The notes: generated from the sequence alone by a model not told the origin. A DNA stretch of 64,000 nucleotides from RGIG5612 sp045546255 (GCA_045546255.1 JAZQCK010000034.1:22187-86186), one strand, 5' to 3'. Positions 35,656 to 44,798 are shown, counted from the stretch's first letter. Numbers and translations: made by a program.

Positions 35656-36828
35656 ATGAACAATTTCACTTATTACGCACCGACAGAAGTGGTGTTTGGA
35701 AAGGACGTTGAAACAAAGGCGGGAGAGCTTGCGAAAAAATATGGAACGAAAGCGCTGCTTGTCTATGGAGGCGGAAGCGTCGAGCGGAGCGGACTGCTTG
35801 AAAAAGTGTCGAAATCTCTTGAAGCGGAAGGCATCCCATACCGCCTGTTTGGAGGAGCAAAGCCGAACCCGACGCTTGCACATGCAGAAGAAGGCATCAA
35901 AGAAGCGCTTGCATTTGGCGCGGACCTGATCATCGGAATCGGCGGAGGCAGCTCCATCGATACGGCAAAAGCCATCGCGCATGGAAGCGCAAATCCGGAA
36001 GTCCCGCTCTGGGAGCTTTGGACAGGAAAAGTGCCGCTTAGCAAATCCCTTGCAGTCGGAGCGGTTCTTACCATGCCCGCAGCCGGAAGCGAGATGAGCG
36101 ATTCGGCCGTGCTGACAAACGAAGCGATCGGCAAAAAAGCCGGAATCAATACCAGCTTTAACCGCTGCCGATTTGCCCTCATGAATCCGGCACTGGGAGT
36201 TACGATCCCGAAGTATCAACTGGCAGCAGGAATCGCAGACATCATGATGCACACGATGGAGCGTTATTTTATTCCGGACATTCAGGCTGAACTGACCGAC
36301 GAACTTTCGGAAGGCCTTTTAAGGACGATGATCCACAATGGCCCGATCGCACTGGAAAACCAGGAAAATTATGATGCGATGAGCGAAATCTTCTGGGCGT
36401 CCAGTTTATCCCATAACAACCTGATGGAATGCGGAAGAGGAAAAGACTTCTCCGTCCATAAATTAGGACACGCACTTTCTGCAAAATATGATGTGACACA
36501 CGGAGCATCGCTTGCAGCAGTCTGGGGCTCCTGGGCGGAAGAGCTTTACCGCGAATGCCTGCCTCGCTTCAGCCGTTTTGCGGAAAAAGTCTGGAGTGTA
36601 ACGGCAGAGACAGAAGAGGCGGCGGCAAAAGAAGGAATCGAACGCACGGTTCAGTTCTTTAAGAGCATCGGAATGCCGACTTCTTTAAGCGAACTTGGAG
36701 TTTCGCCTTCGGACGAAGACATTGAAAAGCTGGCGCTCGATGCGACAATGAACGATAGCGTGAAGCTTTCCCGGATCCGTCCGCTTGGAAAAGACGACAT
36801 TGCAAGAATCTATCAGAGAGCGAGATAG
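35656..36828 (+). CDS. Iron-containing alcohol dehydrogenase
   Basis: The 390-residue protein begins NFTYYAPTEVVFGKD and has the NAD(P)-binding IIGIGGGSSIDTAKAIAHG segment (about 94-112). Metal ligands are Asp and His in AGIADIMMHTMERY and two further His in VHKLGHALSAKYDVTHG, as in butanol dehydrogenase-type group III enzymes. These reduce aldehydes to alcohols with NAD(P)H. The frame extends upstream to 35614, but GCGGAGGAAC before the ATG at 35656 decides the start. It diverges from the OYE-type operon and is followed, on the same strand, by a second OYE-type enzyme. It probably reduces an aldehyde made in the pathway. The substrate is unknown. Confidence 0.9.
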   Translation: MNNFTYYAPTEVVFGKDVETKAGELAKKYGTKALLVYGGGSVERSGLLEKVSKSLEAEGIPYRLFGGAKPNPTLAHAEEGIKEALAFGADLIIGIGGGSSIDTAKAIAHGSANPEVPLWELWTGKVPLSKSLAVGAVLTMPAAGSEMSDSAVLTNEAIGKKAGINTSFNRCRFALMNPALGVTIPKYQLAAGIADIMMHTMERYFIPDIQAELTDELSEGLLRTMIHNGPIALENQENYDAMSEIFWASSLSHNNLMECGRGKDFSVHKLGHALSAKYDVTHGASLAAVWGSWAEELYRECLPRFSRFAEKVWSVTAETEEAAAKEGIERTVQFFKSIGMPTSLSELGVSPSDEDIEKLALDATMNDSVKLSRIRPLGKDDIARIYQRAR

Positions 36829-36978
36829 AACCTATCCGTTTTTTTGATGACGTGATTTGAAATACAAGTAACCACGCCCTTCTTTCGAATGATAGTATAT
36901 AAACGGAGAAGTGCAAAAGTAGAGAAGCACACAACAATCACTGAGAAACGTATATTTCAGAAGGAAAGGGTAGGTATT

Positions 36979-38994
36979 ATGGGTTCTAAATATAAACATG
37001 TCTTTGAGCCGATCCGCATTCGCGGCATCGATTTTAAAAACAGGATCACGCTGGCACCGCCGTCTCCAAATCTGGCGAGCGAAGACGGCCTTGTGACGCA
37101 TGACTTCGTCGAGTGGTTCCGTATGTTTGCGCGCGGCGGAGTCTGCACGCTGTATGTCGGCAACTGTTCCATCGATATTACGGAAAGCAGGGACGAGGCG
37201 TTCCAGCTGAATCTGAACCAGGACCGGGGCATCCTTCCGATGACCTGGTTTGCAGACATGTGCAAACAGTATGGCGCACATGCTTCGTTTGAGATCTGTC
37301 ACAACGGCGAAAACACCCGCTTTGAGACCGTGGGGCATGCGCCGTTTTCCGCATCTCCTTATATTTCGGAAAATGAAAAAGTAGCGGCAATGATCAATCA
37401 CCGCGATCCGATCCCGAGCATCGAAATGACGAAGGAAAAGATCGATGAGACAGTGGAAAAATTCGGAAAGGCAGCCGAGCGGATGAAAAGAGCCGGCATG
37501 GACATCGTCTTGGTTCACGGCGGCCACGGCAACCTGATCAGCCAGTTCACCAGTCCGATGTATAACAAGCGAACCGATGAGTATGGCGGCGATACTAAGA
37601 GCCGCGCACGTTTTGCGATTGAAGTCTGCGATTCCATCCGCCGTCACTGCGGCGAAGACTTCGTCATTGAGTTCCGTATCTCGGCAGATGAGATCGCGCC
37701 GGAAGGCATGCACTTCGACGAGACCTTAGAGCTGATCGGCTATCTGAAAGATCACATCGATATCCTTCATGTTTCCGCCGGACTCCACAGCGATTTCAAT
37801 ATGAAGTATTTCAATAACTGGTGCCAGAACTATCTGATGGACCACTGCTTCAACGTTCACTTTGCGGCGGATGTTAAGAAGCGCTATCCGGATCTTCTGG
37901 TCAATACCGTCGGCTCCATCATGAGTCTGGACTATGCGGAAGAAATCATCGCAAACGGCTGGGCAGACTTTGTCTCCATGTGCCGTCCGCTGATGGCAGA
38001 TCCGGATATGCCGAGAAAATACGCAGAAGACCGCCCGGAAGACAGACGGCCTTGCCTCAGATGCAACACCTGCATGAAACATCTCTTTATCCCGAAACCA
38101 ATTTACTGCGCGATCAACCCGATCTCCGGCATGACGAACGATCTGTTAGACGGCGTAGTGCCGCAGGCAGTCACCAAGAAGAGAGTAGCCATCGTCGGCG
38201 GAGGCCCGGGCGGCATCCAGGCGATGCAGACCCTCTTAGACCGCGGCCACGACGTGACGCTCTATGAAAAGAGCGGACGCCTCGGCGGCAATGTGAATGG
38301 TGCGGCAGTTCCTCCGTTTAAAATCGATGCCAAAGACTATCTGAAATGGATGATCCATACCGCAAAGCAGTGCGAAGAGCGCGGAGCTAAAATCCTGATG
38401 AACACCGAGTGCACGAAAGAACTTCTGGATAAAGAAGCTTTTGATGCCGTTGTGCTTGCAGTCGGCGGAGAGCCGATCGTTCCAAAGAGCGTTCCGGGTA
38501 TCGACAAGCCGCATGTTGCATGGGCGCCGGATGCAGAAGAGGGAACAGCGCCTGTCGGGGAAACAATCGTCATCGTCGGAGCCGGCCAGGTCGGACTCGA
38601 GGCGGCGATTGATTTTGTTCTGCAGGGAAAGAAAGTCACCGTCATCGAGATGAAAGAACACGAGACGGACTTCTTTAAAACGCGCAGCACCCGGGATCTG
38701 ATGAAGAAAAAAGAAGAAGAAAATCTGGAATTCGATATCTGCTACAATACAGCTTTGAAAGAAGTGAAAGATGACTGCGTAGTGGCAGAAGATACGAAGA
38801 CCGGAGAATTGAAGGAATTCAAGGCAGACAGCGTTCTTTTGGCAATGGGTATCAAACCGAGGCTTGAACTGGTAGAAGAGCTTCGCCATTCCTGCCCGGA
38901 GACGAGCGTTGCGATCGTCGGCGACTGCAACAATTTTGCAGGCACGATCTCCGAAGCTGTAAACCAGGCATTCCAGAGCTGCCTGCATATCTAA
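36979..38994 (+). CDS. BaiCD/2,4-dienoyl-CoA reductase-type flavin Fe-S oxidoreductase 2
   Basis: The 671-residue paralogue of the protein at 33468-35423 has the same order. The FMN barrel contains LVHGGHGNLISQFTSPMYNKR, the [4Fe-4S] region is CLRCNTCMKH..YC, the FAD motif is RVAIVGGGPGGIQAM and the NAD(P) motif TIVIVGAGQVGLEAAIDF. The last 40 residues hold VAIVGDCNNFAGTI, the usual FAD-contacting end. AAGGAAAGGGTAGG sets the ATG at 36979, although the frame is open from 36889. It follows the alcohol dehydrogenase by 150 bp and is closed by a strong terminator. Reduction of C=C bonds in an acyl or aromatic side chain is the likely chemistry. Confidence 0.85.
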   Translation: MGSKYKHVFEPIRIRGIDFKNRITLAPPSPNLASEDGLVTHDFVEWFRMFARGGVCTLYVGNCSIDITESRDEAFQLNLNQDRGILPMTWFADMCKQYGAHASFEICHNGENTRFETVGHAPFSASPYISENEKVAAMINHRDPIPSIEMTKEKIDETVEKFGKAAERMKRAGMDIVLVHGGHGNLISQFTSPMYNKRTDEYGGDTKSRARFAIEVCDSIRRHCGEDFVIEFRISADEIAPEGMHFDETLELIGYLKDHIDILHVSAGLHSDFNMKYFNNWCQNYLMDHCFNVHFAADVKKRYPDLLVNTVGSIMSLDYAEEIIANGWADFVSMCRPLMADPDMPRKYAEDRPEDRRPCLRCNTCMKHLFIPKPIYCAINPISGMTNDLLDGVVPQAVTKKRVAIVGGGPGGIQAMQTLLDRGHDVTLYEKSGRLGGNVNGAAVPPFKIDAKDYLKWMIHTAKQCEERGAKILMNTECTKELLDKEAFDAVVLAVGGEPIVPKSVPGIDKPHVAWAPDAEEGTAPVGETIVIVGAGQVGLEAAIDFVLQGKKVTVIEMKEHETDFFKTRSTRDLMKKKEEENLEFDICYNTALKEVKDDCVVAEDTKTGELKEFKADSVLLAMGIKPRLELVEELRHSCPETSVAIVGDCNNFAGTISEAVNQAFQSCLHI

Positions 38995-39016
38995 GAACCT
39001 TAAAATTGATGACAGA

Positions 39017-39046
39017 AAGCCGGCTGAAAAATCAGCCGGCTTTTTA
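39017..39046 (+). terminator. Terminator after OYE-type reductase 2
   Basis: AAAGCCGGCTGA (39017-39028) pairs perfectly with TCAGCCGGCTTT (39033-39044) over an AAAA loop and continues into T. Confidence 0.92.
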
Positions 39047-39076
39047 AGTCGCGTTTTTGCGGGTAGAAAGTCCGCT

Positions 39077-39688
39077 CTATCCTTCGTATGCCCTTATGCG
39101 GAGTTTCACTCCGAGGGAGTCGCAGATCTCCTGGCTTTTTTCCTGCTCTTCTTTGGATGTTACGACATCGACCACGGTCATGCGGACATCCGGCACGAAG
39201 TTTGTGCAGTCCTTTGTGAAACTCAGCATGGCATCAAAGGATCCGATCCCAAATTTCGGGCGGACTACATTGAGGTAATCTTCCGCATTCGTCTCGTTCA
39301 GGCTAACAGAGACGGCGTCGATCTTCCCTTCGAGTTTCGGTGCGGTCCGCTCGCCGGCGATCAGGTCGGAAAGACCGTTGGTGTTGATGCGGATGCGGAT
39401 ATCGGCTTTCTTTTTGATATAGTCCGCAACTTCGAGCAGCACATCTAAACGTTCCGTCGGCTCGCCGTATCCACAGAAAACGACTTCTTTATATTTCGAC
39501 AGATCGCGCTCGTCGATCGCAGCGCAGATCTCTTCAAAAGAAGGCTCGTGATCCAGCCATAAAGGGTCGGAGCCATATACGCTGTCTCCATTATTGCGGA
39601 TACAGAACGTGCAGCTGCAGGGGCAGCGGTTTGTGATGTTGACATATAGTCCGTTATGTACTTCGTAAGTGATCGTCATGTTCTTCAT
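39077..39688 (-). CDS. Radical SAM protein, TatD-associated type
   Basis: The 203-residue protein has the radical-SAM cluster motif CPCSCTFCIR (Cys at about 18, 22 and 25 of the CxxxCxxC set), preceded by YVNITNRC, then VVFCGYGEPTERLDVL, the GGE-type SAM-binding stretch. RIRINTNGLSD and VSVSLNETNAEDYLNVVRP are later barrel strands. It is short and lacks extra Cys clusters, as in the TatD-associated radical SAM group, whose reaction is unknown. It overlaps the ECF S-component gene by 4 bp, so they are co-translated. It does not look like a glycyl radical activase, which would have ferredoxin-type Cys inserts or a PflA-like C-terminal layout. Confidence 0.85.
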   Translation of the reverse strand: MKNMTITYEVHNGLYVNITNRCPCSCTFCIRNNGDSVYGSDPLWLDHEPSFEEICAAIDERDLSKYKEVVFCGYGEPTERLDVLLEVADYIKKKADIRIRINTNGLSDLIAGERTAPKLEGKIDAVSVSLNETNAEDYLNVVRPKFGIGSFDAMLSFTKDCTNFVPDVRMTVVDVVTSKEEQEKSQEICDSLGVKLRIRAYEG

Positions 39689-40206
39689 AGTTGTTTTCCC
39701 GTTTTTGCCATCAGCATTCGCTCCTTGACGGAGGCTTTATCTAAGGCAAATCCTGCCATTGCAAAGAGAGCGCTGCTGAATGCAGCCTGCGTAACATTTC
39801 CAATAATACCATAAGATGCGCTCAGGAAGTTTCCGTAAAGGATGACTTCGTAGAAATAATAGCCGGCGATGCAGAGCGCAGTGGCCGGAATCAACGCAAG
39901 CAGATTCCGCTTCGTCAAAATCTTCTTGGCCTTGCTCGTAAAGAAAAGAACCGTGAGCGCCTTGATCACAAAGGAGGCAGGTGCCCAGATTGCATATCCG
40001 GTCAGGACATCGGAGAGCACCGCGCCGGCGGCTCCTGCAAACATCGCATATGGCATTGGAAGGAGCGTAGCAGCCAGAAATAAAAAGCCGTCGCCGATAT
40101 GCACGTATCCGTTAAAACTCGGAACGTGCACAAACGCCGTAAAGACCAAAATTAACGCGGTCAGGATACCGGTCAGCGTCAGATTTCTCACTTTTAGATT
40201 CTGCAT
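39685..40206 (-). CDS. ECF-type transporter S component
   Basis: The 173-residue hydrophobic protein has about five membrane helices. The N-terminal LTLTGILTALILVFTAFVHV, GDGFLFLAATLLPMPYAMFAGA and GAVLSDVLTGYAIWAPASFV segments match substrate-binding S components of energy-coupling-factor vitamin transporters. These pair with a shared T and ATPase module encoded elsewhere. It precedes and overlaps the radical SAM gene, a pairing that suggests the imported compound is a cofactor or precursor used by that enzyme. The ligand is unknown. It diverges from a MocR-type regulator, which points to vitamin- or PLP-linked control. Confidence 0.8.
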   Translation of the reverse strand: MQNLKVRNLTLTGILTALILVFTAFVHVPSFNGYVHIGDGFLFLAATLLPMPYAMFAGAAGAVLSDVLTGYAIWAPASFVIKALTVLFFTSKAKKILTKRNLLALIPATALCIAGYYFYEVILYGNFLSASYGIIGNVTQAAFSSALFAMAGFALDKASVKERMLMAKTGKQL

Positions 40207-40305
40207 GATCTGCCTGCTTTCTTATCTTGTGAAATTTTAAAGCAGAGTATAAAATAAATTTGATACTATCATAATATCCACTTTTAATATTTTTTATATA
40301 ACCAG

Positions 40306-41451
40306 ATGAAAACGAATAACAATGATCCAAAAACCATACCAGCTTATATAAAGCTCTACCGGCAGCTTCGAAAGAGCATTGTAGAAGGCGACTATCCAGC
40401 GGGGAGTAAGCTCCCTTCGAAACGAACGATTGCGGCTGATGGCGGGGTCAGTGTGATCACGGCAGAGCATGCCTTAGACCTTTTGACAGAAGAAGGCTAT
40501 ATCGAGCCGCATGAGCGTAGTGGCTACTTTGTCATCTTCCAAAGGAGCAGCGGTTTTGCCGGCACGGAGCATGATGAGCTGGAAGCAGATGACAGTGTAT
40601 CGGCAGGCTTAAAAGATGAGCTGGTTTCGTCCGCGTTGAGCGACGGCCAAGGAACAGAACTTGCGGCCACCGACGACTTCCCATTTTCGGTTCTTGCAAA
40701 GACCATGCGGAAAGTCTTAAGTGATAACGGCAAAGCGCTGTTAGAGCGCTCACCGAACGAAGGGACGATCTTTCTCCGCGCGGAGATCTGTCATTATCTT
40801 GCGCGCAGCCGGGGAATCCATGTGCGTCCGGAACAGGTCATCATCGGAGCAGGCTCCGAATATCTCTATCACCTTTTGATCGGCCTGTTTGGCACAGAGA
40901 GAATCTATGGCTTGGAATCTCCCTCCTATCCGATGATCGAAAACGTCTGCCGCCTGTCGGGCGTCCACTACGAAATGCTTCCCTTAGGAAAAGATGGCAT
41001 TAAATCTTCTGCGCTCAGTAACACAAAGGCGACGATCCTGCATCTGACGCCGTACCGGAGTTTTCCGAGCGGCGTTACGGCATCGGCCTCTAAGCGCCAC
41101 GCCTATCTGGAGTGGGCAAAGGCAAAGGGCCGGTATCTGATCGAAGATGATTATGAATCAGAATTTTCCGTCCTCAGGAAACCGGAAGATACCTTGTTTT
41201 CGATGACAGAGGATGAAAATGTGATCTATCTGAATACCTTCTCAAAAAGCATTTCGCCATCCCTTCGTGTTGGCTACATGCTGCTTCCGCCAACCTTGGT
41301 TTCGAACTATCAGGAACGCTTAGGCTTTTATTCCTGTACGGTGCCGACCATGGTACAATATGTTTTAGCGGAGCTTTTAAGAAACGGAGATTTTGAACGA
41401 CATATCAACCGCGTCCGCAGGCGGCGCAGGAAAGAACGAGAACACGCATAG
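40306..41451 (+). CDS. MocR/PdxR-type GntR-aminotransferase regulator, short C-terminus
   Basis: The 381-residue protein has an N-terminal winged-helix GntR domain (YIKLYRQLRKSIVEGDYPAG..LPSKRTIAADGGVSVITAEHAL, about 13-60). A class-I aminotransferase domain follows, with ILHLTPYRSFPSG, LIEDDYESEF and the PLP-lysine motif NTFSKSISPSLRVGYM (about 311-326). Most MocR proteins continue 60-80 residues past the HINRVRR helix; this one ends in an Arg-rich tail, RVRRRRRKEREHA, so the small domain of the aminotransferase fold is missing or reduced. It diverges from the ECF/radical SAM pair and precedes the nucleotidase by 18 bp. PLP-dependent sensing is the family role. Confidence 0.8.
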   Translation: MKTNNNDPKTIPAYIKLYRQLRKSIVEGDYPAGSKLPSKRTIAADGGVSVITAEHALDLLTEEGYIEPHERSGYFVIFQRSSGFAGTEHDELEADDSVSAGLKDELVSSALSDGQGTELAATDDFPFSVLAKTMRKVLSDNGKALLERSPNEGTIFLRAEICHYLARSRGIHVRPEQVIIGAGSEYLYHLLIGLFGTERIYGLESPSYPMIENVCRLSGVHYEMLPLGKDGIKSSALSNTKATILHLTPYRSFPSGVTASASKRHAYLEWAKAKGRYLIEDDYESEFSVLRKPEDTLFSMTEDENVIYLNTFSKSISPSLRVGYMLLPPTLVSNYQERLGFYSCTVPTMVQYVLAELLRNGDFERHINRVRRRRRKEREHA

Positions 41452-41469
41452 AATAAAGCGAGAAGAATT

Positions 41470-42930
41470 ATGGCAAAAAGAAAATTAACGATCCTTCATT
41501 CCAACGACCTTCATGGGGATTTCATCGCAAAGGACGATGCAGGGAACATCGTCGGCGGGATCCCGTATTTATCTGCATATGTTAAGAAAGTGCGCAGCGA
41601 AGAAGACAATGTGATCTACGTGAACGCCGGGGACATGTTCCGGGGCTCGGTGATTGACTCCGAATATCGCGGCCTTTCCACGATCGATCTGATGAACCTG
41701 CTGTCACCGGACGTGACGACGGTCGGAAACCACGAGGTCGACTACGGCCTTGCGCATCTTTTATTCCTGGAAAAATGCGCCCGCTTTCCGATCATCAATG
41801 CGAACCTTTTAGTGACGCTCAATAACTCCCGCCTTTTTCAGCCATATCTGCAGCTGGAAGTCGGCGGCATGAAGATTCTTTTTATCGGTATCCTGACGGA
41901 GGAAGTCCTCGCGGCAACGAAAACGGAAAAAGTGATCGGAACCTTTATCGATGTGGAAGAAGCGGCCAAAGAAGTCGGTATCATCTGCGATAACTACAGG
42001 ACACGGCATACCGACCTTGTTGTGCTGCTTACGCATATCGGAATCGAAGCGGACAGAGAACTGGCACAGCTTCTAGATCCGAACTGGGGCGTCGACATCA
42101 TCATCGGCGGCCATTCCCATACCTATATGGAAGAGCCGGAGATCGTAAATGATATCCCGATCGTTCAGGCGGGAAAAGGAACGGGACAGATCGGACGCTT
42201 TGATATTGAATATGATACGCTCAGAAACCGCGTGACTGATTGGTCGTGGAGATGCATTCCGATCGGTCCGGAAACGATCGATGCGGACCCGGTCATGGAA
42301 AGCCTCCTTGGAAGCTATGAGGGCGAGATGAGTGAAAAATTCCACCGGATCTTAACGACCTTTGCAAGGCCGCTCACGCACCCGTCCCGCACACAGGAGA
42401 CGGAGCTTGGAAACCTTTATTCCGATCTGATTCAGTGGGAGAGCAGTTTTGATATCATGATGATGGGCTCTGGTGCGATCCGAAAAGAGGTTATGGGCCC
42501 GATCGTTGAGTATCAGGATATGCTGGAAAACACCCCGTTCGATGATCATCTCTGGATGCTGAAAGTCACCGGCAAACAATTTCGCCAGATGATCCAGTTC
42601 ATGCTCCGCGACGAAGCATGGGAAGGGCACACGGAGTTTTACCAGTTCTCCCAAGGGGTTCGGATCGTGTACCGGAAGAGCACCCATACGATCGAAGAGT
42701 TCAAATTCAAAGGGAAAGATATCACGGACGATCAGGAGCTTCTGATTGCGATGCAGACCTATCACTACAACAGCTTCACGGAGTTTTTCTCCGTGCCGAT
42801 CGAAGAAGTGAAAGCAAACATGGAGCCGCGGATCGTTTCGACCAGCGTGAATAATCTCGTGGAAGAATATTTCCTCACGCATCAGGATCTCGACGCACAT
42901 GTCGAGGGAAGACTTGTGATTTTAGATTAA
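41470..42930 (+). CDS. 5'-nucleotidase/metallophosphatase family protein
   Basis: The 486-residue protein has a calcineurin-type dimetal phosphatase domain with LHSNDLHGDF, VNAGDMFRGS, TVGNHEVDYG, LLTHIGIEAD and IIGGHSHTY (about residues 8-220). A C-terminal 5'-nucleotidase domain (about 300-480) has ETELGNLYSDLIQWE and NTPFDDHLWMLKVTG. There is no signal peptide, unlike secreted UshA, so it should act in the cytoplasm. Substrates in the family include nucleotides, NAD-type dinucleotides and UDP-sugars. GCGAGAAG precedes the ATG, and it follows the MocR-type gene closely. Its stop codon overlaps that of the convergent EamA gene by a few bases. Confidence 0.88.
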   Translation: MAKRKLTILHSNDLHGDFIAKDDAGNIVGGIPYLSAYVKKVRSEEDNVIYVNAGDMFRGSVIDSEYRGLSTIDLMNLLSPDVTTVGNHEVDYGLAHLLFLEKCARFPIINANLLVTLNNSRLFQPYLQLEVGGMKILFIGILTEEVLAATKTEKVIGTFIDVEEAAKEVGIICDNYRTRHTDLVVLLTHIGIEADRELAQLLDPNWGVDIIIGGHSHTYMEEPEIVNDIPIVQAGKGTGQIGRFDIEYDTLRNRVTDWSWRCIPIGPETIDADPVMESLLGSYEGEMSEKFHRILTTFARPLTHPSRTQETELGNLYSDLIQWESSFDIMMMGSGAIRKEVMGPIVEYQDMLENTPFDDHLWMLKVTGKQFRQMIQFMLRDEAWEGHTEFYQFSQGVRIVYRKSTHTIEEFKFKGKDITDDQELLIAMQTYHYNSFTEFFSVPIEEVKANMEPRIVSTSVNNLVEEYFLTHQDLDAHVEGRLVILD

Positions 42931-43826
42931 GAAGAAACCTCAGATTTCCTGTGGCTTTGAACAACAGGAATCGCAAGGCAGAGCACAATGCCGAGCATGA
43001 TCAGGATGCTTCCAATCACTTCAGATACTGCAAAGGTTTCATGCAGGAAGATAGCTCCGCAGATTGCAGCGCCCATCGGATTCACAGCACATAAGAGGCC
43101 AGCCATCTCGGAGGACATCCGGCTCTGCGCCACCGGCTGAAGCGTAAAGGCAAAGCCTGTGCAGATAAGGATCAAATAGCCAAAGGCAAACCACTGGTTT
43201 CCTCCGGACGGAAGCTTTGGAGTTTCAAAGATCAAAGTCGCGATCAGACTTAAGATTCCCATCACACCGATCTGGATCACACCGAGCTCGATCGTTTTTC
43301 CGTATTGGGAGTAACGATTTGTAATGATAATGCCAAGAGCATAGACAATGGCGGTACATAGTGCTATGATTTCTCCTGGCTCAAGACGGAACCCGCCGGA
43401 AGAAAGTGTAAGAAAGCCGATGCCGATCAGCGTGATGACGTCGCATACAATGATCAGGAGCTTCGGCAGTTTTTTTGTGAGGATGCTTTCGATGACCGGA
43501 ACGAGCACGATGGCGGTGTGTTCGATAAAAGATGTGGTGGAAGAGTCCAGCGTATTGAGCGCAAGCGTCTCACCGGCCATGGTTGCAAAGAAAGCGACGC
43601 CGATCGCGATTCCGCCGATCAGAGTCCGTTTATCAATGTGAATCATTTTCTTAAAGAAGATGATGAACAGCAAAAGAAAGGCCACGATAAAACGGAAGGC
43701 CAGAATATTGAACGTTTGCATTTCTTCAAGGAGCCTTTTTGTGAACATGAAAGAGGTGCTCCGCGCAAGCGTCAGGATGATAAATAAAAAAATATAGGGC
43801 GCCGTGCTTTTTCTCATGGATGCCAT
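42927..43826 (-). CDS. EamA/DMT-family transporter
   Basis: The 299-residue membrane protein has about ten helices in two EamA repeats: TSFMFTKRLLEEMQTFNILAFRFIVAFLL in the first and ALGIIITNRYSQYG/EVIGSILIMLGIVLCLA in the second. Drug/metabolite transporters of this type move amino acids, nucleosides or related small molecules. The frame is open to 43922, but the segment before MASMRKS is an unlikely leader and no ribosome site is obvious for any start. ATG 43826 was chosen as the first that gives a typical short N-terminus. The stop overlaps the convergent nucleotidase stop. The gene diverges from the CDF transporter. Confidence 0.8.
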   Translation of the reverse strand: MASMRKSTAPYIFLFIILTLARSTSFMFTKRLLEEMQTFNILAFRFIVAFLLLFIIFFKKMIHIDKRTLIGGIAIGVAFFATMAGETLALNTLDSSTTSFIEHTAIVLVPVIESILTKKLPKLLIIVCDVITLIGIGFLTLSSGGFRLEPGEIIALCTAIVYALGIIITNRYSQYGKTIELGVIQIGVMGILSLIATLIFETPKLPSGGNQWFAFGYLILICTGFAFTLQPVAQSRMSSEMAGLLCAVNPMGAAICGAIFLHETFAVSEVIGSILIMLGIVLCLAIPVVQSHRKSEVSS

Positions 43827-43882
43827 TATAGTATGAAAGAAAGGTTTGTCAACACAAAGTGTTAACGCGATGAAGAACACTG

Positions 43883-44785
43883 ATGGAACGGGATTTATTG
43901 ACAAGAAAAGATAATAAGACACAGAAGATTGCGATAAAGGTCTCCATTGTCAGCATTGTGGGGAACCTTCTTCTTACGGCCTTTAAACTGATCGCAGGTA
44001 TCGTTGCGCATTCCGGCGCGATGGTGAGTGATGCGATCCATTCAGCATCGGACGTGGTCAGCAGCATCATCGTGATCGCCGGCGTCAAAGTGGCGGCGAA
44101 AAAAGCAGATGACAATCACCCATACGGACACGAACGCTATGAAAGCGTTGCGGCAATCATGCTGGCAGCGATCCTTGTGGTCGTCGGCGGAACGATCGGG
44201 ATCAATGCCTTAAAGAGCATCATCAACGGAAGCTATCAGGACATGCAGATTCCTGGCGTGCTCGCTTTGATCGCCTCGATCGTTTCGATCCTTGCAAAGA
44301 CTGCGATGTTCTTCTATACCAGAGTCAACGCAAACGCGATCTGCTCGACCGCACTCAAAGCAGAGGCTTGGCATCATCTGAGTGACGCGCTTTCTTCGGT
44401 CGGCGCACTGATCGGTATTGGCGGGGCAATGCTTGGTGCGGCTGTGATGGAGCCGATCGCCAGCATCGTGATCTGCCTGATGATCTTAAAGGCGGCTTTT
44501 GATATCTTCCGAGATGCGATCAACCAGATGGTGGATCGTTCCTGCGATGATAAGACGGAAGAAAGTATTAAGGAGTGCATCCTGAGCCAGGAAGGCGTCG
44601 AAAAGATCGACATGCTGCATACGCGTCTTTTCGGAAATAAGATCTATGTCGATGTGGAGATCGCAGTGGATGCAGGCTGTACGCTAAGAGAAGGGCATGA
44701 CATTGCAGAAAAAGTGCATGATGCACTAGAAGAAAATTTTGATCAGATCAAACATGTGATGGTACATGTAAATCCGGCGGACTGA
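43883..44785 (+). CDS. Cation diffusion facilitator (CDF) metal exporter
   Basis: The 300-residue protein has six predicted spans. Helix II has MVSDAIHSASDVV (D-H-D type), and helix V has AWHHLSDALSSVGALIG with HHxxD, the zinc/manganese-binding tetrad of CDF proteins. A short cytoplasmic His loop (NHPYGHERYE) and a C-terminal alpha-beta metal-sensing domain (QEGVEKIDMLHTRLFGNKIYVDVEIAVD, about 228-255) follow. It exports divalent cations using the proton gradient. A terminator overlaps the last codons. The metal cannot be assigned with confidence. Confidence 0.9.
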   Translation: MERDLLTRKDNKTQKIAIKVSIVSIVGNLLLTAFKLIAGIVAHSGAMVSDAIHSASDVVSSIIVIAGVKVAAKKADDNHPYGHERYESVAAIMLAAILVVVGGTIGINALKSIINGSYQDMQIPGVLALIASIVSILAKTAMFFYTRVNANAICSTALKAEAWHHLSDALSSVGALIGIGGAMLGAAVMEPIASIVICLMILKAAFDIFRDAINQMVDRSCDDKTEESIKECILSQEGVEKIDMLHTRLFGNKIYVDVEIAVDAGCTLREGHDIAEKVHDALEENFDQIKHVMVHVNPAD

Positions 44786-44798
44786 CCGCCGGTTTTTT
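44774..44798 (+). terminator. Terminator overlapping the CDF stop codon
   Basis: CCGGCGG (44774-44780) and CCGCCGG (44786-44792) pair around ACTGA, followed by TTTTTT. The left arm is inside the last codons and the TGA stop lies in the loop. Confidence 0.85.

Noticed and set aside
36832..37713. Minus-strand frame of 293 codons
   Set aside because: It is antisense to the second OYE-type reductase, which carries all its motifs.
39077..39688. Activating enzyme for the glycyl radical enzymes
   Set aside because: The protein is a short TatD-associated radical SAM type, overlaps an ECF gene, lacks the layout of known activases and lies 14 kb from the nearest radical-enzyme gene.
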